Of a DNA stretch of 15,154 nt, positions 8,038 through 13,721 are shown piece after piece. The position numbers and the translations under genes were made by a program. Origin of the DNA: Bacteroidota bacterium (GTDB taxonomy: Bacteria > Bacteroidota > Bacteroidia > M30B66); the NCBI GenBank assembly GCA_947497195.1, contig CANMGM010000028.1:1-15154 (forward strand), given 5' to 3'. Under the pieces are notes generated by a model. The model was not told the origin of the DNA and did no database searches. It saw nothing but the letters and a program-made list of their open reading frames with translations. Positions within the stretch are counted from its first letter, which is position 1. Each line of letters begins with the position of its first letter.

Positions 8038-9309
8038 TTAATTCTTTATAAACTTCAAAAATTGATGGGTGGAATTTTGATTCACCTTGAGGAAATATAT
8101 ACCTGGTAGCAACATACTAACATCGATAGAAGTATTATTCGCCAAAACATCCATTATTTTTCTACCATCAGTCGAATAGACCGAAATTGAATTCGAATCT
8201 TGCTGCTTTTCCTGCTTAACATTCAATAGACCGTCTGTTGGATTAGGGTAAATTCTGATTTTCTCCAATTCGTTCCTTACAACTGAATTAGACAATAATA
8301 GTCCGGCCCTAAAGTTTTCAACAACATATCGCATTGCAGCCGTTTGTTGTTGGGTAAACATATTCATGCAGTTTTCATCCGTGTAATCCATGTAATTCTC
8401 GATCTGATCGGGCAAATCGTTCGCGGCGTCTGTGCATGTATTTGTAGAATAATCGCAGGTTTGCTGTTGAGCCTCTGCTGCTTCAGGCGTATCGCTAAGT
8501 CCATCATCTTCGGTACAGTCGCCATCACCCCAAATGTGACGCAAACCAAGATAGTGCCCAACTTCATGCGTTGCCGTTCTACCTTTGCTAATGCTCGCAA
8601 AAGTCTGATCGGGATTATCGATAGAACCTACGACTTCATAATGTAATACGACACCGTCATATTGCGGCTGCTCGGCTGCCGAACCATCGGGCCAGTTGGG
8701 AGCTCCGTTGGGTGGCGTTGCAAATCCTAAAATAAAGGGTGTATTTAAAATCGGAATTGCCATATTACACACCCAGATATTCAGGTACTGGTTCACATCC
8801 CAGGCATCCTTACCGCCATCGGCAGTAGACTTCATTTCGGTCATGCTTAACCAAAACGAATTCGTAGATGTCTCTGTTCGCGTAATACCATTGGTTGGAT
8901 TGCCTTGCGGATCCCATTCTGCGAAATAAAATTCTATACCGGTAGAAGCTGCAACAGGCAGAAACTCCTGACGCGTATTCACGGTATCCTCATTAAGGCG
9001 ACCATAATCGCGATTCAGAATATCGATCTGCTCAAACAACTTCTCATCCGGCACATTCTGTTCGTCATTCCTATAAACTACATGAAAAACTACAGGAATG
9101 CGGTAAGTCTCGCCATCTTCCCGTTGAACCCCTTCGCGGGCAACGCGGGCAATCTCTTCATCGAGCTGTTTGCGGTACTCACCATAACCCGGATGTTTTT
9201 GTTCCATTTCGGCCATAAAACGCGCATGGCCGCAGCGTTCTGTTTGTTGCGAAAAAGCACTAATAGATAGTGTAAGCGCCAGAATTGCGCAAGCGTAAAT
9301 TTTCTTCAT
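8038..9309 (-). CDS. Secreted pappalysin-like M43 zinc metalloprotease with T9SS sorting domain
   Basis: A 423-residue extracellular endopeptidase of peptidase family M43. An N-terminal signal peptide (MKKIYACAILALTLSISAFS) is followed by a propeptide-like stretch and the catalytic domain from about residue 70. The zinc motif is HEVGHYLGLRH, with H248, E249, H252 and H258. The Met-turn is NYMDY (305-309), and nearby Cys residues (265, 285, 292, 314) are typical of the family. Residues 354-423 (YPNPTDG ... FLKFIKN) form a type A T9SS C-terminal sorting domain, so the protein is probably exported and possibly anchored at the surface. I chose the ATG at 9309 because the signal peptide begins there. 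Upstream extension would run into crtI without adding a sensible sequence. Substrate unknown; the adhesin encoded next downstream is one conceivable partner (inference only). Confidence 0.93.
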   Translation of the reverse strand: MKKIYACAILALTLSISAFSQQTERCGHARFMAEMEQKHPGYGEYRKQLDEEIARVAREGVQREDGETYRIPVVFHVVYRNDEQNVPDEKLFEQIDILNRDYGRLNEDTVNTRQEFLPVAASTGIEFYFAEWDPQGNPTNGITRTETSTNSFWLSMTEMKSTADGGKDAWDVNQYLNIWVCNMAIPILNTPFILGFATPPNGAPNWPDGSAAEQPQYDGVVLHYEVVGSIDNPDQTFASISKGRTATHEVGHYLGLRHIWGDGDCTEDDGLSDTPEAAEAQQQTCDYSTNTCTDAANDLPDQIENYMDYTDENCMNMFTQQQTAAMRYVVENFRAGLLLSNSVVRNELEKIRIYPNPTDGLLNVKQEKQQDSNSISVYSTDGRKIMDVLANNTSIDVSMLLPGIYFLKVNQNSTHQFLKFIKN

Positions 9310-9331
9310 ATTCTTTCTGTATAATTCTTTC

Positions 9332-9360
9332 CTAAAATACAGATTGAATGAATTCCGCAA
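9332..9360 (-). promoter_or_regulatory. Putative promoter of the M43 protease
   Basis: On the minus strand, TTG (9358-9360), an 18-base spacer, then TATTTTAG (9332-9339), one mismatch from TAnnTTTG. The spacing fits the Flavobacterium-type promoter. It lies in the 58-base gap after crtI, so the protease may be transcribed separately from crtI. Confidence 0.35.
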
Positions 9361-9367
9361 CACACGC

Positions 9368-10840
9368 TTAAGAAAAATCTTTATAGATTTCTTCAGCAAT
9401 AACTTTCCCCGAAATGAGTGCCGGTGGAACACCCGGTCCGGGAACTGTTAGCTGACCGGCATAATAGAGATTCGCGACTTTTTTATTCTTACAGGAGGGC
9501 TTCAGGTTTGCAGTTTGAAGTAGTGTATTTGCCAATCCGTATGCATTGCCGCGGTATGAATTGTAGTCAGATACGAAATCGGCGTAGGCGTACGAACGCA
9601 GATAATCTACGCGCGAACGAATTTCTTGTCCGGTATGTTTTTCGAGTCGATCCATCACCATGGCATAATATCGATCACGAACATCTTGATTATCTTCCAA
9701 TCCAGCTGCTACCGGAATAAGGATAAACACATTCTCGCATCCAGCCGGTGCTCCACTTGCATCAGTTTTCGTTGTTACCGAAACATAGAAAAGCGGTTTC
9801 TCGGGCCATGATGGACGTGTGTAAATTTCTTCGGCATGCACATCGAGCGATTCATCGAAAAACAGATTGTGATGCGCCAGGTTTTTCAGCTCGCCTTTTA
9901 TACCTATGTAATATATGAGGCTCGATGGAGCCATGACACGTTTTTCCCAATACGAGGCAGAATAATTCCTGAACCGCTCGGGCAATAACTTCGTTTCGGT
10001 AAAATGATAGTCGGCAGAAGAAACTACGACGTCGGCTTCATAACGTTGTTCACCGCAGATTACTGTTTTAATGGCGTTCCCTGAAAATTCGAATCCATCA
10101 ACCGGCGCATTGAACATAAATTTCACGCCCTGTTCTTTTGCCAGTTGCTCCATAGCTTTCACGATTTCGTACATGCCGCCCTGTGGAAACCAAGTACCCA
10201 AAGCCATGTCGGCATAATTCATCAGGCTATACAATGCGGGCGTATTTCCGGGTAGCGCTCCAAGGAACAGTACAGGGAATTCCATCATTTGAATGAGCCG
10301 AGGACTTTTCGTTACCTTCCTAACATGTTTGGAAATACTTTTAAATACATCCAGCTTAAAAACACCTTTAATTAGTTCCCATTCCAACAATTCAGAAAGT
10401 TTACGTCCCGGTTTATATACCAGCGAATTGATGCCAACTTCGTACTTGTATTCGGCCTCTTTCAAAAATTTCCGCAGACGTTTGCCGCTGCCCGGATCTT
10501 CGCGTTCGAACATGGCTTCGAGCGCTTCAACACCGGCTGGAATTGGCGTATAATCATCTTTTCCCCAATAAATATAATACGAGGGATCGAGGCGGTGCAA
10601 ATGATAGTAATCGGATGGCTTTCGACCATACCAGGCAAAATACGTCTCGAATACATCAGGCATCCAGTACCAGCTTGGACCCATATCGAAGGTGTAACCC
10701 GATGCACTAAACTGACGGGCACGCCCACCGGGCCCACTATGTTTTTCGAGCACAGTTACATCAAAGCCTTTTGATGCTAAAGCAGTAGCAGCCGATAATC
10801 CGGAAAAACCGGCGCCAATTACAATTGCACGTTTTGCCAT
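9368..10840 (-). CDS. crtI: Phytoene desaturase (CrtI-type carotenoid desaturase)
   Basis: An FAD-dependent desaturase that converts phytoene stepwise to lycopene in carotenoid pigment synthesis. It has an N-terminal dinucleotide-binding fold with VIGAGFSG (G9, G11, G14) and an acidic residue at the end of the second strand (E32). CrtI signatures follow: GPGGRAR, TFDMGPSWYWMPDVF, NTPALYSLMNYAD, and the C-terminal FAD motif AGQLTVPGPGVPPALISGK. About 490 residues is the usual CrtI length. I prefer the ATG at 10840. A TTG at 10852 would add only four residues ahead of the nucleotide-binding strand. The tryptophan/tyrosine-rich WYWMPDVF form is like flavobacterial CrtI. Phytoene synthase (crtB), often adjacent in this phylum, is not next to it here. 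CrtD is a less likely alternative. Confidence 0.93.
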   Translation of the reverse strand: MAKRAIVIGAGFSGLSAATALASKGFDVTVLEKHSGPGGRARQFSASGYTFDMGPSWYWMPDVFETYFAWYGRKPSDYYHLHRLDPSYYIYWGKDDYTPIPAGVEALEAMFEREDPGSGKRLRKFLKEAEYKYEVGINSLVYKPGRKLSELLEWELIKGVFKLDVFKSISKHVRKVTKSPRLIQMMEFPVLFLGALPGNTPALYSLMNYADMALGTWFPQGGMYEIVKAMEQLAKEQGVKFMFNAPVDGFEFSGNAIKTVICGEQRYEADVVVSSADYHFTETKLLPERFRNYSASYWEKRVMAPSSLIYYIGIKGELKNLAHHNLFFDESLDVHAEEIYTRPSWPEKPLFYVSVTTKTDASGAPAGCENVFILIPVAAGLEDNQDVRDRYYAMVMDRLEKHTGQEIRSRVDYLRSYAYADFVSDYNSYRGNAYGLANTLLQTANLKPSCKNKKVANLYYAGQLTVPGPGVPPALISGKVIAEEIYKDFS

Positions 10841-10900
10841 TTCGATTTGCAAGTTTAAGGCATTGAAACACTAATTTCGCGTGTTTGTTGATATTTTGGC

Positions 10901-11158
10901 ATGAGTAATTTTCCGCAGTTTCGTATTCTTCAAGGGGCAGATGTGCTGTATGCCATCCACTCCCCTACCCTGTTCTCCGAATGGAAGCGCATGGGGAAAT
11001 ATTACAGTTGCAACGATGTTGAGGCAAAACAGTATCCCGAAATGTTGCGGATTCAAGATATGCTGCAATGTGCAGAAGGTTTTGAATCAATAAGCAAAGT
11101 TGAATTTGAAGAGAAAAGTAATCGCTGGAAGCAGGAATTACTAAAGGTGGAATTCTGA
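10901..11158 (+). CDS. Conserved-looking small protein of unknown function
   Basis: 85 residues that I cannot assign to a named family. It is soluble, with no signal peptide or membrane segment. The central stretch ADVLYAIHSPTLFSEWKRM followed by KYYSCND looks like a structured core, and the C-terminal part (from about residue 55) is charged and probably helical. It runs opposite to crtI, with 60 bases between their starts, and its stop is one base from the convergent acyltransferase stop. It is probably a real gene because it fills the gap between its neighbours neatly and has ordinary amino-acid composition. No function proposed. Confidence 0.65.
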   Translation: MSNFPQFRILQGADVLYAIHSPTLFSEWKRMGKYYSCNDVEAKQYPEMLRIQDMLQCAEGFESISKVEFEEKSNRWKQELLKVEF

Positions 11159-11159
11159 A

Positions 11160-12287
11160 TCAGGATTTTAAACCTACTGGAGCTTCATACATAGCAAGGA
11201 GGGCCGGCAATAATTCGTTTTGAGAAACATCAGGAAATTGGAGTTGCTGGTTGATGTGTTCCTTCCACTTCTCAAGATCGCTTGATGTGTAATCTGAAGC
11301 GAATTTACCACCGCCGCTGAGCTCGTCGGACGCGATATAGTTGAAAGTCTGCACTTCGTAACCCGCATGTATCTGCGCATCGATGCGCGCACAGAGATTT
11401 TTAATGCCTTCGTTCCGGTTTACGTCCGAAAAATCATGCTCAAGTTCCTGCCTCGCTATTGGCGCACCAAACGTAAATACAACCTTGCCTTTCCAGCCTC
11501 TGATTCCCTCAAGCATACTGGTTAAGTCTTCACCGGCTTGTTTTTCATACGCACCATCGCGCTGTTTGATAAACAATTCGCGGGTTTTAAGTCCAGCGCA
11601 GGGTTCTACGCCATACGAAATGCTCACGGGTACAATTCGCATTTCCTCAAAACCAAGCACCACATCGTCGGTCCATGCCAGCGATAGCATTTTTAGAAGT
11701 CCGGCCTGCGTCTGATCTTTCCCATCCTTGGTGCGGCCTTCGCGCTGAGCAATCCAAACCGAACTTAAGTCATCGGCTAACGACTGTTTTATATAGGTAG
11801 ATAAACGTAAGGAATAGTCGTAGGCCTGACGTGGCGGAACATTGCGTTGTACCACAAAGTTCTTGTTCAACTTCACCAGATCGGCAATCCATTCGCGCTG
11901 GAGCAGGTTGTTCCCAATGGCAATGCGGGTCGTTGGGAAACCTGAAGTAAATAGAATGTAATTGAGAAAAGCCGAATCGAGAACAATATCGCGGTGGTTC
12001 GAAATAAATAGGTAGGGGGTTTGCGGATTGAGCTGATCTAATCCTTTCACTTCGAGCCCAGCCGTACTTTTATCGGCAATTGATTTTACCGCAGCAGCCA
12101 CAATTTTGGACTGAAAATCGGCTATTGTATGGATTGAGCCAAGCAAATGTTTAACGTCTTCGGGCTCGCTGTTTGGAAAAACAAAACGAATAGCCTGATT
12201 AAATGCAGGTTCGTTGAGAAGCCTGCCCAGCACGCTATCTACTTCGGCATCGGTATAGGGGCGAATATCGTCGAATGAATCGGTCAT
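11160..12287 (-). CDS. PlsC-like glycerolipid acyltransferase
   Basis: A probable 1-acyl-sn-glycerol-3-phosphate acyltransferase-type enzyme (phospholipid synthesis, inner membrane face). The acyltransferase block I is SNHRDIVLD (H98, D104) and block III is REGRTKDG (E183, G184, R185), matching the family EGTRS-type motif that binds the phosphate. Block IV (VPVSISYG) follows. At about 375 residues it is longer than classic PlsC (about 240), with N- and C-terminal extensions. In block I the first Asp after His is at +2 and the next at +6, not the +5 of the classical HX4D motif. The ATG at 12287 (MTDSFDDIRPY) is preferred over 12314, because the nine extra residues are uncharacteristic and a putative -7 box lies at 12328-12335. 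Exact acceptor substrate unknown. Confidence 0.8.
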   Translation of the reverse strand: MTDSFDDIRPYTDAEVDSVLGRLLNEPAFNQAIRFVFPNSEPEDVKHLLGSIHTIADFQSKIVAAAVKSIADKSTAGLEVKGLDQLNPQTPYLFISNHRDIVLDSAFLNYILFTSGFPTTRIAIGNNLLQREWIADLVKLNKNFVVQRNVPPRQAYDYSLRLSTYIKQSLADDLSSVWIAQREGRTKDGKDQTQAGLLKMLSLAWTDDVVLGFEEMRIVPVSISYGVEPCAGLKTRELFIKQRDGAYEKQAGEDLTSMLEGIRGWKGKVVFTFGAPIARQELEHDFSDVNRNEGIKNLCARIDAQIHAGYEVQTFNYIASDELSGGGKFASDYTSSDLEKWKEHINQQLQFPDVSQNELLPALLAMYEAPVGLKS

Positions 12288-12327
12288 GATGCAAATAAAG
12301 TCAGCGAATAACATCCGACTTAATGGC

Positions 12328-12361
12328 CAAATATAGGCGTAAACAAATTATAATTGGGCAA
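12328..12361 (-). promoter_or_regulatory. Putative promoter of the acyltransferase gene
   Basis: On the minus strand, TATATTTG (12328-12335) fully matches TAnnTTTG. A TTG (12359-12361) stands 23 bases upstream, the long end of the known spacer range. Transcription would begin near 12321, leaving almost no leader for a start at 12314 but about 34 bases for a start at 12287. Confidence 0.4.
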
Positions 12362-12417
12362 TTCAGTCTTGTCGAAATCGCTATGATTGTTTACTAAAGC
12401 AATCAGAAATATTTCCT

Positions 12418-12425
12418 TATTTTTG
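12418..12425 (+). promoter_or_regulatory. Putative -7 box for the PIN toxin operon
   Basis: TATTTTTG is an exact TAnnTTTG match, 23 bases ahead of the GTG start, and runs directly into the purine-rich GAAAGGAAAAGG that may also serve ribosome binding. No well-spaced TTG was found upstream. It is back to back with the acyltransferase promoter. Confidence 0.4.
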
Positions 12426-12448
12426 AAAGGAAAAGGCACAACAAATTC

Positions 12449-12913
12449 GTGAAACAAAGAATTTATATCGATACATCGGTTTTCGGGGGGCACTTCGATG
12501 ATGAATTCAAGCAGCATACTATACCACTTTTTGATAGGATCAGAGACGGAGAATTTATAATAATTTACTCAACCGTTACTCAAGATGAGCTTGAAAACGC
12601 TCCAATTCAAGTTAAAGAATTGGTAAAAAGCCTGAAAGAAGACACCACTGAATTTATTGAGATTACAGCTGAGGCTATTGACCTTGCTTCAGAATATATT
12701 GCTGAAAATGTAGTAGGAAAAACAAGCTATGCCGACTGTTTACATATAGCATTGGCAACTATAAACAGAGCAGACTTTTTAGTGAGTTGGAACTTCAAAC
12801 ATATTGTAAATATTGAGAGAATTAGAGGATACAATTCTATAAACATAAAGAATGGTTACAAACTATTAGAAATTCGTTCACCACGAGAATTTGAAAAATA
12901 TGAAGACTCCTGA
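12449..12913 (+). CDS. PIN-domain ribonuclease, probable toxin of a type II toxin-antitoxin pair
   Basis: A 154-residue PIN-domain protein, predicted to be a metal-dependent RNase that cleaves RNA when its antitoxin is lost. The domain opens with IYIDTSVFGG (D8). An acidic helix start follows (QDELEN, E47/E49), then SYADCLHIALA (D96) and ADFLVSWNFKHI (D109, N115). These supply the expected acidic cluster. The start is GTG: an in-frame stop at 12395 bounds the frame and no ATG lies between. Purine-rich GAAAGGAAAAGG lies 13-24 bases upstream. It overlaps the next small gene by 14 bases, as expected for translational coupling. The region looks richer in A and T than its neighbours, consistent with gain by transfer (judged by eye). 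Confidence 0.85.
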   Translation: MKQRIYIDTSVFGGHFDDEFKQHTIPLFDRIRDGEFIIIYSTVTQDELENAPIQVKELVKSLKEDTTEFIEITAEAIDLASEYIAENVVGKTSYADCLHIALATINRADFLVSWNFKHIVNIERIRGYNSINIKNGYKLLEIRSPREFEKYEDS

Positions 12914-13052
12914 GAAAACCTTTGACGCTGTTAAATTTATGCGTCAACAAAGAGAAAAATTGAGCAATAAGATCTCCAAAATGAGCAAAGAAGAAATTTT
13001 GGAATACTTTTATAAACGCAAATCCGAAATGACAGTAAAGCCCTGTTCATAA
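12900..13052 (+). CDS. Small antitoxin-like protein, probable partner of the PIN toxin
   Basis: A 50-residue frame starting MKTPEKTFDAVKFMRQQREK and ending KPCS. The pattern (short N-terminal strand with TFDAVKFMR, then KLS..I..MSKEEILEYFYKR) resembles the small VapB-like or DUF-type antitoxins found directly after PIN toxins in Bacteroidota and cyanobacteria. This is from memory and not tested. The first segment could dimerise or bind DNA, and the C-terminal helix and tail could wrap the toxin (inference). Its ATG lies 14 bases inside the toxin frame. The toxin-first order is the reverse of classical vapBC. The size is small even for this class. Confidence 0.75.
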   Translation: MKTPEKTFDAVKFMRQQREKLSNKISKMSKEEILEYFYKRKSEMTVKPCS

Positions 13053-13065
13053 ATTATTTATACAT

Positions 13066-13086
13066 GAGTGCTATCTTTAAGCACTC
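13066..13086. terminator. Hairpin between convergent operons, possible bidirectional terminator
   Basis: A perfect 7-bp inverted repeat, GAGTGCT / AGCACTC, with a 7-base loop (ATCTTTA). It stands between the antitoxin stop (13052) and the deacetylase stop (13093). No clear T-tract follows on either strand, so intrinsic termination is plausible but weak. A second small stem, CCTAA / TTAGG with a 6-base loop, follows at 13086-13101 and overlaps the deacetylase end. Confidence 0.5.
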
Positions 13087-13092
13087 CTAAAT

Positions 13093-13710
13093 TTAATTAG
13101 GAATAACATCGAATGAGTAGCCTTGTTTTTTCAAATTACGAATGATTTCGGGCAAGGCAATTTTGAGCCTCGGGAAGGCTTTTACTGAATCGTGAAACAC
13201 AATAACAGATCCATTGCGCGCATAACGCATCACATTGTTAAAGACTTGTTCGGGCGAAACTGATTCGTTATAGTCTTCACTTAATACATCCCAGAATACC
13301 ACCTTGTAATGCTTTCGAAGTTTCCAAAAGGCAGAAAACCGAAGTTGTCCGTAGGGCGGGCGAAAAAGATTCGACTGAATTTTTTGAGCAGCGAACTCAA
13401 CATCCGATACATATATATTACGTGACACCGAGAATGCGCGAAGGTGGTTTTGCGAATGATTGCCGATACAATGTCCTCGTTCAATTAATTGATGATAGAG
13501 ATCTGGCTCTGAATCAACATTTTTCCCAAGGCAGAAGAAGGTTGCTCTGATATTCTCGCGATGAAGCAAATCGAGTACCCACGAAGTTACTTCCGCCGTG
13601 GGACCATCATCGAATGTGAGGTATACAACCTTTTCGTTTCTATTCAACCGCCAGATTGCGCCAGGATATAGCAGGCGCAACAAGGCTGGGGGCTGGATTT
13701 TTAGTTTCAA
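13093..13710 (-). CDS. Polysaccharide deacetylase (NodB homology domain, CE4 type)
   Basis: A metal-dependent deacetylase, likely acting on N-acetylated sugars of a surface or cell-wall glycan. All five NodB motifs are visible: TFDDGP (32-37, with D34 and D35), GNHSQNH (83-89, metal ligands H85 and H89), RPPYG (117-121), WDVLSEDY (140-147) and VIVFHDS (169-175, with catalytic His173). At 205 residues it is essentially the bare catalytic domain. No convincing signal peptide or lipobox is seen, although the first 20 residues (LLRLLYPGAIW) are moderately hydrophobic. Its location, cytoplasmic or membrane-attached, is therefore unclear. The start lies 11 bases after the DUF2723 gene stop, so the two probably form one transcript. 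Exact substrate unknown. Confidence 0.9.
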   Translation of the reverse strand: MKLKIQPPALLRLLYPGAIWRLNRNEKVVYLTFDDGPTAEVTSWVLDLLHRENIRATFFCLGKNVDSEPDLYHQLIERGHCIGNHSQNHLRAFSVSRNIYVSDVEFAAQKIQSNLFRPPYGQLRFSAFWKLRKHYKVVFWDVLSEDYNESVSPEQVFNNVMRYARNGSVIVFHDSVKAFPRLKIALPEIIRNLKKQGYSFDVIPN

Positions 13711-13721
13711 AAACGACGATT

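Noticed and set aside
8344..9270. Plus-strand frames (77-121 residues) over the protease
   Set aside because: Antisense shadows of a gene with complete M43 and T9SS domains.
9310..9432. N-terminal extension of the M43 protease to 9432
   Set aside because: The extra 41 residues are basic and uncharacteristic and overlap crtI. A clear signal peptide begins at 9309.
11383..11715. 110-residue plus-strand frame over the acyltransferase
   Set aside because: Antisense to a well-supported acyltransferase; the composition is that of a shadow frame.
12320..12517. 65-residue minus-strand frame across the PIN start and intergenic region
   Set aside because: Antisense to the toxin and overlapping both putative promoters. 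No sensible protein features.
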